Below, in pieces: positions 42,495-51,859 of a stretch of DNA of 64,000 bases (its first letter is position 1; each line of letters begins with the position of its first letter). The translations under genes were made by a program, and so were the position numbers. The notes under the pieces were generated by a model that was not told the DNA's origin, searched no databases, and saw only the letters and a list, made by a program, of their open reading frames with translations. The stretch is from Limisoma sp963601185. Its GTDB lineage: Bacteria; Bacteroidota; Bacteroidia; Bacteroidales; Muribaculaceae. Location: contig CAVCEE010000012.1 in NCBI GenBank assembly GCA_963601185.1, positions 14,664 to 78,663 of the forward strand, written 5' to 3'.

Positions 42495-43007
42495 ATGTAT
42501 TTAAGTATGGACGAAAGTTTGAATGAACGGCTTTTAGGATTGCAGGATAATCTCGGCAGCTTCGCAATGTCATTGACATTGAACAGAGAAGAGGCTGAGG
42601 ATTTGATGCAGGAAACCAATCTGAAGGTTTTGGACAATCACGACAAATATGTTGACAACACCAACTTCAGCGGTTGGGTGTTTACGATTATGCGTAACAT
42701 CTTTATCAACAACTACCGCCGCGCAGTGCGCAGCAAGACGCTGGTCGACACTACCGACGACCTTTATCATCTTAATATGCCGCAGTCGTCGGGTTATGAT
42801 TCGCCCGACGTGGCATACAACGTGAAGGAAATCTCGGCTGTAATTAATTCTTTCAGTGAGGACTATCGCCAGCCGTTCTCGATGTATGTGGCAGGCTATA
42901 AATATGAAGAAATTGCCGAGAAGATGAACATTCCGTTGGGTACGGTCAAGAGCCGTATCTTCTTTGCCCGCAAGCGGCTCAAAGCCATCCTCGGAGGCTC
43001 CAACTAA
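42495..43007 (+). CDS. ECF-type RNA polymerase sigma factor
   Basis: I choose the ATG at 42495 (170 residues); ATG 42507 is possible. Region 2 (about 20-85) has EAEDLMQETNLKVLDNHDKY and NFSGWVFTIMRNIFINNYRR; region 4 (about 110-165) has YRQPFSMYVAGYKYEEIAEK and PLGTVKSRIFFARKRLKAI. It should direct RNA polymerase to a stress-specific promoter set. No anti-sigma gene follows; the next feature is a terminator. Similar stand-alone ECF factors (RpoE-like, as in oxidative-stress control) are common in Bacteroidales. Confidence 0.9.
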   Translation: MYLSMDESLNERLLGLQDNLGSFAMSLTLNREEAEDLMQETNLKVLDNHDKYVDNTNFSGWVFTIMRNIFINNYRRAVRSKTLVDTTDDLYHLNMPQSSGYDSPDVAYNVKEISAVINSFSEDYRQPFSMYVAGYKYEEIAEKMNIPLGTVKSRIFFARKRLKAILGGSN

Positions 43008-43036
43008 GAAATTTAAGGAGAAATAATTGTCTTGTC

Positions 43037-43073
43037 GCCACGTCCCCGTTCGGGGGCGTGGCATTTGTTTTTT
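43037..43073 (+). terminator. Terminator of the sigma-factor gene
   Basis: GCCACG-CCCC pairs with GGGG-CGTGGC (43037-43062, one mismatch, GTTC loop), then a T-rich run. It starts 29 bases after the stop. Confidence 0.85.
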
Positions 43074-43129
43074 GGGGGATTGCACTACGTCAAGGCGTCG
43101 GCGGATGCGGTGGGGTGGGGCGGAAATGC

Positions 43130-43167
43130 AACAACGGCTTGTTGAACTGATTCAACAAGCCGTTGTT
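43130..43167 (-). terminator. Hairpin after the L28-L33-DUF4295 cluster
   Basis: A perfect 17-bp stem (43130-43146 with 43151-43167), loop of 4, lying 26 bases after the DUF4295 stop. The U-tract is weak on both strands, so it may act in RNA stability as much as in termination. Confidence 0.65.
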
Positions 43168-43193
43168 TATTGATAGGAAAAATATATTCGGAA

Positions 43194-43343
43194 TTACTTG
43201 AGAGCTTCCTTAACAGCATCGTTCAGTACCATTTCTTCTTTGAAGACATAGGCACCTGTTTTCGGTGACTTCACAGCCTTGATAATTTTGCTGTAAGTAC
43301 GTCCTTCACCTGTTTGGAGGGTTGCGACTGTTTTCTTTGCCAT
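43194..43343 (-). CDS. DUF4295 small ribosome-associated protein
   Basis: The 49-residue basic protein begins MAKKTVATLQ and ends VKEALK, matching DUF4295, a family nearly confined to Bacteroidetes and always found behind rpmG. Structural work on a Bacteroidetes ribosome assigned such a protein to the large subunit (named bL38, from memory). It is the third gene of the rpmB-rpmG-DUF4295 cluster, 12 bases after rpmG. Confidence 0.88.
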   Translation of the reverse strand: MAKKTVATLQTGEGRTYSKIIKAVKSPKTGAYVFKEEMVLNDAVKEALK

Positions 43344-43355
43344 AGCTGTATACTA

Positions 43356-43544
43356 TTATTTGATTTCTTTGTGAACTGTTACACGTTTAAGGATTGGGTT
43401 GTATTTCTTCAACTCCAAACGCTCTGTAGTATTCTTGCGGTTTTTAGTAGTGATGTAGCGAGAAGTACCCGGCATACCGCTGTCTTTGTGCTCAGTGCAT
43501 TCGAGAATGACTTGCACTCTGTTACCTTTTGCTTTCTTTGCCAT
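43356..43544 (-). CDS. rpmG: 50S ribosomal protein L33
   Basis: The 62-residue protein has the L33 pattern NRVQVILECTEHKDSGMPGTSRYITTKNRKNTTERLELKKYNP, given here by its segments VQVILECTEH, RYITTKNRKN and LELKKYNP. It has a single Cys, so it is the zinc-free form. It starts one base after the rpmB stop. Confidence 0.96.
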   Translation of the reverse strand: MAKKAKGNRVQVILECTEHKDSGMPGTSRYITTKNRKNTTERLELKKYNPILKRVTVHKEIK

Positions 43545-43545
43545 T

Positions 43546-43800
43546 TTATTCTACTGTTTTAATGCTTGTTAAGTAACCTTTTTCAGCTGCTTGCTTGATT
43601 GCAGCGTTAAGACCGATTTTGTTGATAGTACGGAGTCCTGCTGCAGACACAGTAAGACGAATCCAAATCTGCTGCTCAACCCAGAAGAATTTTCTGTTGA
43701 AAAGGTTGACCTCAAATTTGCGCTTTGTTCTTCTCTTTGAGTGAGAAACATTATTACCTACGGCCGCTTTTCTGCCTGTAATTTGACAAACTTTTGACAT
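43546..43800 (-). CDS. rpmB: 50S ribosomal protein L28
   Basis: The 84-residue protein opens with VCQITGRKAAVGNNVSHSKR and has the L28 motifs RKFEVNLFNRKFFW and VSAAGLRTINKIG. It lacks the zinc-binding Cys pairs. It heads the L28-L33-DUF4295 cluster. Confidence 0.96.
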   Translation of the reverse strand: MSKVCQITGRKAAVGNNVSHSKRRTKRKFEVNLFNRKFFWVEQQIWIRLTVSAAGLRTINKIGLNAAIKQAAEKGYLTSIKTVE

Positions 43801-43971
43801 GGCTATAATTAATTTTTTTAATTTTCAATTGATTATCCTCAAAACAGAGTGCAAAGTAAGCGATTTTTTGAATACTAACCAAATTTTTCTGTTATTTTTC
43901 AAAAAATAATGCTCGTTTTCAGCATTTTCCTTTCTCCGTGGGCACTCCGTGGGCGGCGGAATCGCGCGGTG

Positions 43972-46900
43972 TTATTGCCTGCCTGCGCCTACTGGCTTGC
44001 GCTGGCTGTCCACTGAGTCCTTCCGCTCTGGAACGGTATCGGTTTTTACCGATGCTTTGGCTTTCGTTTTCTTCTTGAATAGGTTGTTGAAATCGTGCTT
44101 GAACATGATTCCCACGCCCTGTGTAGTCAAAGCGTTGCGCGTATAGTAGTTCTGGTCGTTGTAGCGGTTGTATGCCTTCAGGCGGATGTTTCCGCTCTTT
44201 GTGAGCAGATATTCGATGTCGAAGTCGCCGATGAAGTTGTTGCTGTTCATTGTGTTGTCGGAATATCCGAAGTTGCCGTTGAGCAGCAGCCGGTTGTTGA
44301 GCAGATGGCTCGACAGGGCCAACTCTACCTGAGTGTCAGAGAAGTCGCCCTTGCTCGACTGGATGTTTGGCGCAATGGTCCAGTTGTCGCTCAACTGTCC
44401 GAGCACGTTTGCCAACTGGCTCGAGATGGTCGACGATGCCACCGATGCGAGTCCGTTGCCACTGCGTGAGTTCTGCATATATTCAGGCGTGTAGAAGCGG
44501 TTGAGAGCGAGCAGGTAGATAATCTGCTGACTCATCATATCGTCGGTGCTGATGATGCTCCGCACCTTGCGGTAGACATCCTGGGTGAGCGACGGAAATT
44601 CGAGGTCGAAGTTGATGTCGGGCTGCGACATTGCCCCCGTAACCTTCAGCACGGCGTTGACCGGCACTTGCGTGCGGTTGAGGTCCTTGTCGTTGGCAAA
44701 CGATTCGTCAAGGTCCGTGAGGTTGGCGTTGACGGCATAGGTGGCAGCCAAATCGAGGTTGGCAGCCATCGGGTCGCCGTGGAATGTGATTGATGCGCCT
44801 TGCTTCAATCTGAATTCGCGCACGATGATGTCCTGGAGCGTGAAGTTGTAGCGACCCTCGTCGGCGGTGTAGTTGCCAAACATCTTCATACCGTCGGCGG
44901 AGTCGTATTCTATGCGCATATTGCCATTGCCGGTGCAGCGGATGCGGTCGCCGCCCTCAGGGTCCATAACGAGAGTCAAGGCTATGTTCGGGTTGGCGTT
45001 TACGAGAAGGTTTATGTGGTAGACTGATGCCGCATCCTGCGAGTCGTCGTCGGTCTGCCGCTTGAGGAATGCCGGCTTGTTGGCCTCCTCCAGAGCCTCC
45101 CGTTCGGCTTTGCGTCGGTCGGTAAACGTGACAAACGAGTATTCGCCGGCGTCCTCCTGGTCGGAAATCACAAACGTAAACGACGATTTCGGCGCCGCTG
45201 ACATATTTACGTCAATCTTTATCTCGCCGGGCTTGCCCACGATGAATGCGCTACCGTTGCCGAACACGCGGCCGTACCATCGCGGATTGTCCTTCGCCGA
45301 GGTGTTGTAGCAGAGCATGTTGTGCACATCGGTTATGGCAAAGTTGAACTCAGCGTTCTTGAAATATGTGTGGGTAATCGCTCCGTTGAGTTTGGCAGTG
45401 TTGCCGTAGTCGTCGTAGACCGTGGCATTCTTCACGCGGATAACGCCCGGATTCATAATGATGGAGTCGGAAACCGAATAGTAGGTGTTGGTTTGGTCAA
45501 TCTTCAGACGGAAACGATCGGCAAACAACCGCCCTTTCATATTGATGAGTTTGAACGTGCCGTAGAGTTCGGCGTGGCCTGTGGCTTCGCCCTCCACCTC
45601 CGATGAGAATGCCGACATGAAAGGCTTGATGAGTTGCACGTTAACGTGGTCAGCGTCAAACTTGAAGTTGAGCGAGTCGCGGGTAGGGTAGACCGCTCCG
45701 CGGACGTAGGTCATGCGCTTGTTGTGTTGCAGAATGTCGGCATTGATAAATATGCCTTTGCTCTCGTTGTCCCAATGGCTCTCGATGTCGGCAACGCCGA
45801 GCGGAGCGTTGTGGTAGGAGAAATTCTCCACGTGGAGGTCGGGCGTGTGGAGTTGCGGCGCGCCGGATAGAAGTGACGACGCAAAGACGTTGCCGGTGGC
45901 TCGTCCGCCGAACACTACATGGTTGATGTTGAGCGTTTCAAACACATATTCGAGGTCCACGTTCTTGAGTTGTAGCGATAAAGAGTCCTCGGCGAGGGCA
46001 GAGACAACGCCGTTGGCCTTGACAAACTGGTTCTCGCGGTTCACGTTGATGCTGTCCACATAAATCTTCTTGTCGGCGGCTATGCGTATCTGCGAACTCT
46101 CAATGTTCCAGACCGTGTCGTTGACGGCGAATTGCGACGGATTGATGCTGATGTCGGCTTCCATCTTGTTGGAGTCTTCCAGGCGGCGGAATAGCGAAGA
46201 TAGGCTGATTTTGCCTGAGAAGTCCCTCTTGCGGTCGTACACCCATTCGAGGTCGGTGTCGAGGCGGTCGTTTACGCCTGTGCCGTTGATAAGGAGCATG
46301 ATGTTGCCGTTCTTGTTGTCGAGTTGCGTTGCGGCGTTGACGGTGAGAGCCTTGGTCTGGTTGTCGATGCTCACGGCAAGACTTGTATTCTCGATAACCT
46401 TGTTTTTCTGCAACAGATACGGCGCTTCGAGTCCCAGCGAGAGATTCTTGTTGGGGGTGTCCATACGGCCCGCCAGTTTGATGGGGTGGGCAATGGCTAT
46501 TGGTAGGTGGAAAAACTCAGTCAACTCGTTGCACTCCGCGATGGTGAAGTTGTAGTCAAACTTGTTCTCAATGTCGCTTTTCCTTGCGGTAGGCTTGTTT
46601 GCTCCATTTTTGAGCAGCGATGGAAACGACTCGCCGAGGATGGTCTTAATTTCAGTCGCCATATCGGCAAAGTTGATAAATCCCTCGGCCTGGCCGTTGA
46701 TGATGTCGGAGTTGACGGTGATTGTCCTGTGGTTGTCGTCATCGGTGCGGGCGGAAATGTCGAGATGGTCGATGCTGATGCCGTCGTCGCCGTTGTCGGT
46801 GAATTTGATGTCGGAGATCATCACGTCGCCTTCGATGTTGTCGGGCGTGTTGCCCTCTATCGATGCCTCAAAGTTCAGCCCGAAGCGGTGTCCGGGGTTC

Positions 46901-48531
46901 TTGTTGTAGAGGTTGAGGTTATGGAAACTGATGTCTGCCAGAGTTGCGCTGACGTTGTATTGCGAATTAGCACCGTCCACTACTGCTTGTCCGGCGATGT
47001 TGATGGCGGCGTTCGGGTCGTTGACGGTTACAGTGCCTTTGTACGAGTTTTTGTTTATGTCAACATCCGCTAGAATGTTCTGGTAGCGGTATCCTTTCAA
47101 GTCGATGTATTTCACCTCACCCTTGACGTGTCCGCTGGGCTTGCCGTTTTTGAGGCTCATATTGGTGTTAATGTCGAAGGCGGCGTTGCCGATGAAGTTT
47201 TTGCCTTTGAGCAACGGTTTGAGGTTGAGGTCGGACGAGTTCAGACGGCCGGTGAAGTTCTTCGTGTCGGCGAGGGTGAGCACGCCGTCGGTGTTGAGTT
47301 GTCCGAGCCCGGTGCGGATGAGTCCTTTGTAATTGGCTTTGCTATCGGCGAGGTTGAAGCGGCCGTCGATGGTCAGAAACTGCATCTGTGAAATCAGGTC
47401 GGCTACGTTCTGCTTGATGTAGCCGTTGCGGTTCAGCCATTCGGCGATGTGCGGCGTGTGGGACGAGAACTTTATCCTTGGGAGATTTACGCTCATCTCT
47501 TTAGGCTTCGTCGGGTTGGTGGCAGAGCCGGAAATGTTCACCTCCAGCCAGTCGCCGTCGGTATGTACCTGCAACTGCCGCAGGTCGATGTGCTGGCTTG
47601 TGCCGCTGGCGTCGACGGTGAGAAACAGCGGCATGTCGACGCGCGCCAAGTCGGGGACAAAGGCGCGGAAGTCGGACAGTGTTACGGGCGCTTCCTTTAG
47701 TTTCAGACTGAGCGGTATGTTGGTGATTTCCTTGCCGAGCGTCTTGAGGTCATTGAACTTCAAAGAGATGTCGTTAGGCTGAAGCCGTGTGCCAGGAAGT
47801 TCGATTTTCAGGTTCGACACGTTGATGTTGTGCTTGTCGATGTGCAGGAGGGCTGTGAGGTTCTCAATGCTGAAGCCGCTTTGCTCATCAAGCGAGAAGC
47901 GTCGGATGTCGAACGTGAAATAGTCGTTCCGCAACTCAGGGATGCGGATGTCGCTGTTTATCTCCTTCACGCAGATGTGATTCTTGTCGAACACGCCTTT
48001 GTCTTTGTGTGGCTCTGAAAGGATGTCGAACGACGCGCTGCTGTTGCGGAGCACCACGGCGGTGAGTTGGATGTCGAACTTCTTCGGTGGTTTGTTTTTC
48101 TCCTTCGGCTTCAGCGCGTCAATCATAAACTGGATGTTCATCTCGCTGTCGGGCGTTGCCTTGGTGATGCGTCCGTTGAGACCGATGATTTCGGCGTAGG
48201 AGAATACGAACTTCTGGTAGAGGAGCAGACTCATTATGCTCATGCTTGCGCCAATCTTGTCGGCAGACAGCATCTCGCCGCCTTTTTGGTCGGGTACGCG
48301 CACATCGTAGATGGTGAGTTCGCTGATAGGGTTTATCTCCACCTTGCCGATTGTCACGCTCGTTTTGAGCAGTTTCGACAACTCCTGCTCGGCGGTGGTG
48401 CGGATTTTATTTTGGACAGAAGGAACAGACAGCACCACATAGAGTGTGGTGTAGACCGCTATGAAAGTTATAAGGAGAGTCACAATTATGCTCCTTGCAA
48501 CTTTGTATATATATATCGGTAGTTTCTTCAT
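43972..48531 (-). CDS. TamB-like translocation and assembly module protein
   Basis: The 1519-residue protein has one N-terminal membrane anchor (ARSIIVTLLITFIAVYTTLYVVL, residues about 12-34), an AsmA-like start (VTIGKVEINPISELTIYDVRV) and a very long beta-taco/bridge body. The C-terminal TamB (DUF490) domain includes YNFTLQDIIVREFRLKQGASI and FDLEFPSLTQDVYRKVRSII. A basic tail (LFKKKTKAKASVKTDTV) follows. Such proteins bridge the two membranes and carry phospholipid outward, or assist barrel assembly with TamA. No tamA adjoins, although a BamA-type barrel lies 3 kb away. It is monocistronic. Confidence 0.9.
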   Translation of the reverse strand: MKKLPIYIYKVARSIIVTLLITFIAVYTTLYVVLSVPSVQNKIRTTAEQELSKLLKTSVTIGKVEINPISELTIYDVRVPDQKGGEMLSADKIGASMSIMSLLLYQKFVFSYAEIIGLNGRITKATPDSEMNIQFMIDALKPKEKNKPPKKFDIQLTAVVLRNSSASFDILSEPHKDKGVFDKNHICVKEINSDIRIPELRNDYFTFDIRRFSLDEQSGFSIENLTALLHIDKHNINVSNLKIELPGTRLQPNDISLKFNDLKTLGKEITNIPLSLKLKEAPVTLSDFRAFVPDLARVDMPLFLTVDASGTSQHIDLRQLQVHTDGDWLEVNISGSATNPTKPKEMSVNLPRIKFSSHTPHIAEWLNRNGYIKQNVADLISQMQFLTIDGRFNLADSKANYKGLIRTGLGQLNTDGVLTLADTKNFTGRLNSSDLNLKPLLKGKNFIGNAAFDINTNMSLKNGKPSGHVKGEVKYIDLKGYRYQNILADVDINKNSYKGTVTVNDPNAAINIAGQAVVDGANSQYNVSATLADISFHNLNLYNKNPGHRFGLNFEASIEGNTPDNIEGDVMISDIKFTDNGDDGISIDHLDISARTDDDNHRTITVNSDIINGQAEGFINFADMATEIKTILGESFPSLLKNGANKPTARKSDIENKFDYNFTIAECNELTEFFHLPIAIAHPIKLAGRMDTPNKNLSLGLEAPYLLQKNKVIENTSLAVSIDNQTKALTVNAATQLDNKNGNIMLLINGTGVNDRLDTDLEWVYDRKRDFSGKISLSSLFRRLEDSNKMEADISINPSQFAVNDTVWNIESSQIRIAADKKIYVDSINVNRENQFVKANGVVSALAEDSLSLQLKNVDLEYVFETLNINHVVFGGRATGNVFASSLLSGAPQLHTPDLHVENFSYHNAPLGVADIESHWDNESKGIFINADILQHNKRMTYVRGAVYPTRDSLNFKFDADHVNVQLIKPFMSAFSSEVEGEATGHAELYGTFKLINMKGRLFADRFRLKIDQTNTYYSVSDSIIMNPGVIRVKNATVYDDYGNTAKLNGAITHTYFKNAEFNFAITDVHNMLCYNTSAKDNPRWYGRVFGNGSAFIVGKPGEIKIDVNMSAAPKSSFTFVISDQEDAGEYSFVTFTDRRKAEREALEEANKPAFLKRQTDDDSQDAASVYHINLLVNANPNIALTLVMDPEGGDRIRCTGNGNMRIEYDSADGMKMFGNYTADEGRYNFTLQDIIVREFRLKQGASITFHGDPMAANLDLAATYAVNANLTDLDESFANDKDLNRTQVPVNAVLKVTGAMSQPDINFDLEFPSLTQDVYRKVRSIISTDDMMSQQIIYLLALNRFYTPEYMQNSRSGNGLASVASSTISSQLANVLGQLSDNWTIAPNIQSSKGDFSDTQVELALSSHLLNNRLLLNGNFGYSDNTMNSNNFIGDFDIEYLLTKSGNIRLKAYNRYNDQNYYTRNALTTQGVGIMFKHDFNNLFKKKTKAKASVKTDTVPERKDSVDSQRKPVGAGRQ

Positions 48532-48731
48532 TGTTCCAAAATTGCAAATTTACATAGATTATTTGTTTTATTCGGTATTTGCTGCCGGTTTTTGTGGTTA
48601 TGTCTGTCGAAAATTTTGCTGTGAGAATTTACGCAATGCGCTGAATTTGTGGAATTTTTTGATAATATGGTTAAAAATGCTTTTCTGGTGTTGGATTTAA
48701 TTAAAAAACGAAAAATTAATAAATTTGACGA

Positions 48732-48760
48732 TTGATTTTAATATATGTTTCATATCTTTG
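48732..48760 (+). promoter_or_regulatory. Promoter of the RprXY-like pair
   Basis: TTG (48732-48734), 18 bp, TATCTTTG (48753-48760), ending 25 bases before the kinase ATG. Confidence 0.6.
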
Positions 48761-48785
48761 CGTTATCAAAAAAAATGTAAAATCA

Positions 48786-50273
48786 ATGAAGAAGAGTACT
48801 ATCTGGATACTGACTATAATAATGGCACTGACGTTTGTCGGATTGCTCTATATGCAGTTTGTATATATGGAAGAGATGGTAAAGATGCGCGAGCAGCATT
48901 TCTCTGAGGGTGTGAAGCGTAGCCTTTACTCTTTGTCGACTTCATTGGAAAAGAACGAAACGAAGAATTATCTTGAGGAGGAACTCCTGATTGTCGAGCC
49001 GGGAGCGTTCGATAGTAGTTCGTTTCTCAACGCCGGCAGCCCGATGGCAGCAAACAGTCTTGACAACAACAGTAACGACTTTTCGCTGTCGAATGGCCGC
49101 AGCGCCCTCGAGCAAGACCAGTTGCGCAAGTTTCAGGAAACGCTGCGCAAGCAATTCCTCTATCAGAAGGGTCTTCTCAACGAAGTTGTGCTCACGATAC
49201 TTAGCCAGTCGAGCAACCGCCCCATTACGGAGCGTGCCGATTCAAGTCAGGTGAACAGTTATCTGCGTGCCGAACTCAACAACAACGGCATTCCTCTGAA
49301 ATGGCAGTACGCTATCGTTGACCGCAACGGCAAGATTCTCTACAAGACTTATGGCTACGATGAGAATGTCGACAAGGATGATTTGTTCACGCAGACCTTG
49401 TTTCCCAACGATCCCGAATCGCGTCGTTGCTATCTGAATGTCTATTTCCCGGAGCGCGACAAGTATATCTTCTCGTCAATCAAGTTTATGATTCCGTCGT
49501 TCGGCTTCACATTCGTGCTGCTTGTGGTGTTCCTCTGCACGATTGTCATTGCTTTCCGCCAGAAAAAACTGTCGGAGATGAAGAACGACTTCATCAACAA
49601 TATGACCCACGAGTTCAAGACTCCGATATCGACCATCTCGCTTGCTGCGCAGATGCTCAACGACGATTCGGTGCGCAAGAGTGGCACGATGCTGCAGCAC
49701 ATATCAACCGTTATCAACGATGAGACAAAGCGGTTGCGCTTCCAAGTGGAGAAGGTGTTGCAGATGTCGATGTTTGACAGGCAGAAAGCCACGCTTAAGT
49801 TGCAGGAGGTGAACGCCAATCAGTTGATTCAAAATATCGTCAGCACGTTCAAGTTGAAGGTGGAGAAATACGGCGGTCGCATCGACGCGCGTCTTGACGC
49901 TGAGATTGCCGACGTGAAGGTGGATGAGATGCACTTCACCAACGTGATTTTCAACCTGCTGGACAATGCGGTGAAATATCGCCGCGACGACACTCCGTTA
50001 GAGTTGATGGTGAGCACGCGTTGCATCGCCAACAACAAGGTGGAAATCACCGTTGCCGACAACGGCGTGGGCATCAAGAAAGAAGACCTTAAAAAGGTGT
50101 TCGAGAAATTCTATCGCGTATCGACTGGCAACCGCCACGATGTGAAGGGCTTCGGTCTCGGCTTGGCTTATGTGCACAAGATGGTCACCGAACTCAAAGG
50201 CGAAATCCGCGTCGAGAGCGAAATCAACAAAGGTTCGAAATTTATAATAACATTACCATTAATAAACGATTAG
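48786..50273 (+). CDS. rprX: Sensor histidine kinase, RprX-like
   Basis: The ATG at 48786 gives 495 residues. Two transmembrane helices (about 7-27 and 240-258) enclose a periplasmic sensor domain of some 200 residues. The kinase core has the H-box NNMTHEFKTP with His275, the N-box NVIFNLLDNAVKYR, and G1/G2 boxes VADNGVGIKK and GFGLGLAYV. No HAMP domain is evident. In Bacteroides fragilis RprX affects tetracycline-related and stress responses. The regulator gene starts four bases downstream. The signal sensed is unknown. Confidence 0.9.
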   Translation: MKKSTIWILTIIMALTFVGLLYMQFVYMEEMVKMREQHFSEGVKRSLYSLSTSLEKNETKNYLEEELLIVEPGAFDSSSFLNAGSPMAANSLDNNSNDFSLSNGRSALEQDQLRKFQETLRKQFLYQKGLLNEVVLTILSQSSNRPITERADSSQVNSYLRAELNNNGIPLKWQYAIVDRNGKILYKTYGYDENVDKDDLFTQTLFPNDPESRRCYLNVYFPERDKYIFSSIKFMIPSFGFTFVLLVVFLCTIVIAFRQKKLSEMKNDFINNMTHEFKTPISTISLAAQMLNDDSVRKSGTMLQHISTVINDETKRLRFQVEKVLQMSMFDRQKATLKLQEVNANQLIQNIVSTFKLKVEKYGGRIDARLDAEIADVKVDEMHFTNVIFNLLDNAVKYRRDDTPLELMVSTRCIANNKVEITVADNGVGIKKEDLKKVFEKFYRVSTGNRHDVKGFGLGLAYVHKMVTELKGEIRVESEINKGSKFIITLPLIND

Positions 50274-50277
50274 TATT

Positions 50278-50988
50278 ATGGAAGAAAGATTGCGTATATT
50301 ATTGTGCGAGGACGACGAAAATCTCGGAATGCTGCTGAGAGAGTACCTGCAGGCTAAAGGCTACAATGCCGACTTGTTTCCCGACGGAGAGGCTGGCTAC
50401 AAGGCTTTCTTGAAGGGTAAGTATGATTTGTGTGTGTTCGACGTGATGATGCCTAAAAAGGACGGATTCACTTTGGCGCAAGAGGTGCGCACTGTCAACA
50501 GTGAGGTGCCTATCATCTTCCTTACGGCTAAATCGCTTAAGGAGGATATCCTTGAAGGTTTCAAAATCGGTGCCGACGACTATATCACCAAACCGTTCAG
50601 TATGGAGGAACTCGTGTTTAGAATTGAAGCGATTCTCCGCCGCGTGAAGGGCAAGAAGGGTAAGGAAATCACGATGTACAAGATCGGCAAGTTTACCTTC
50701 GACACCCAGAAGCAGGTATTGATGATTGAAGACAAGATTACGAAGTTGACAACCAAGGAATCGGAACTCTTGAGTCTGCTTTGTGCCCATGTAAATGAAA
50801 TCCTTGAGAGAAACTTCGCATTGAAGACCATCTGGATTGACGACAACTACTTCAACGCCCGCAGTATGGATGTGTATATCACGAAACTGCGCAAGCACTT
50901 GAAGGACGACCCTTCAATCGAGATTATCAACATCCACGGCAAGGGTTACAAACTCATTGCGCCGGATGTAGAGGCTAAGGCAAAATAA
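50278..50988 (+). CDS. rprY: DNA-binding response regulator, RprY-like
   Basis: The 236-residue OmpR-type regulator has a receiver domain (1-120) with acidic pocket CEDDE near residue 11, phosphoacceptor Asp55 in FDVMMPKKDG, Thr in FLTAKS and Lys in ITKPF. The winged-helix DNA-binding domain (about 135-230) has TKLTTKESELLSLL and RSMDVYITKLRKHL. RprY in Bacteroidetes represses energy-metabolism and stress genes. It pairs with the kinase four bases upstream and ends in a strong terminator. Confidence 0.93.
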   Translation: MEERLRILLCEDDENLGMLLREYLQAKGYNADLFPDGEAGYKAFLKGKYDLCVFDVMMPKKDGFTLAQEVRTVNSEVPIIFLTAKSLKEDILEGFKIGADDYITKPFSMEELVFRIEAILRRVKGKKGKEITMYKIGKFTFDTQKQVLMIEDKITKLTTKESELLSLLCAHVNEILERNFALKTIWIDDNYFNARSMDVYITKLRKHLKDDPSIEIINIHGKGYKLIAPDVEAKAK

Positions 50989-51007
50989 AGAAGTTTATAG
51001 TGACTGC

Positions 51008-51048
51008 GTGCAAGGCGGTGCCGTTATTGGCGTCGCCTTGCACTTTTT
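51008..51048 (+). terminator. Terminator of rprXY
   Basis: GTGCAAGGCG (51008-51017) pairs with CGCCTTGCAC (51034-51043), followed by TTTTT. Confidence 0.9.
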
Positions 51049-51124
51049 ATGCATTTATTGCTTATTATTCGTGATGATGTAGTAATTTTGTATAAAATAG
51101 GTGTACCTTAAAATAATAGAAAAT

Positions 51125-51853
51125 ATGAAAATATTGTTTGGCATATATCAATGGTGCATTGCTGCCCCGATTTTGTTGGTGTTGACAATCATAACCGCTT
51201 TGTTGACCATCTTGTTTAGTTTGCTGGGTATGAGCCGCCGCGGCGGATACTATCCCGCCCATTTCTGGTCGAAGATGTGGTGCATACTGCTGTTTGTCAA
51301 GGTTGAGGTGAAGGGTCGTGAGAATATCGACAAGAACACGTCCTATGTGTTTGTCGCAAACCACCAAGGTGCTTACGACATCTTCCTTGTTTATGGCTAT
51401 CTCAACCACAATTTCAAGTGGATGATGAAGAAGAGCCTTGAGAAGATTCCGTTTGTGGGCGCGGCATGCCGCATATCCAAACATATAATGGTTGACCGTT
51501 CGTCGGCTTCTGCCGTTCAGAAAACAATGGAAAGTGCCAAGCGGATTCTGAAAGAGGGTATGTCGCTTGTGGTATTCCCTGAGGGCTTGCGCACACACGA
51601 CGGCAAACTCAATAAGTTCAAACGCGGCGCATTCTCGCTGGCGTCGGAGTTCGGACTCCCGATTGTGCCGCTCACCATCGAGGGGTCTTTCGATGTGATG
51701 CCCAGAAGCACTTTCAACATCACCCCTGGCAAGATTTCGTTGACAATCCACAAGCCGATTTATTTCGACAACAAGAATACGGATTTGAATGTCTTGACAG
51801 AAGACTTGCGCCAGAAGAGTTACGAGGTGATTAAAAACTCTTTGCCGGAGTAG
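51125..51853 (+). CDS. 1-acyl-sn-glycerol-3-phosphate acyltransferase
   Basis: The ATG at 51125 gives 242 residues. One N-terminal helix is followed by the acyltransferase motifs: NHQGAYD (HX4D) near residue 77, substrate loop KKSLEKIPFVGAACR, FPEGLRTHDGKL near 157, and VPLTIEGS. It adds the second acyl chain to lysophosphatidate at the inner membrane in phospholipid synthesis. The BamA-type barrel gene follows six bases later. Confidence 0.92.
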   Translation: MKILFGIYQWCIAAPILLVLTIITALLTILFSLLGMSRRGGYYPAHFWSKMWCILLFVKVEVKGRENIDKNTSYVFVANHQGAYDIFLVYGYLNHNFKWMMKKSLEKIPFVGAACRISKHIMVDRSSASAVQKTMESAKRILKEGMSLVVFPEGLRTHDGKLNKFKRGAFSLASEFGLPIVPLTIEGSFDVMPRSTFNITPGKISLTIHKPIYFDNKNTDLNVLTEDLRQKSYEVIKNSLPE

Positions 51854-51859
51854 TTGGAT

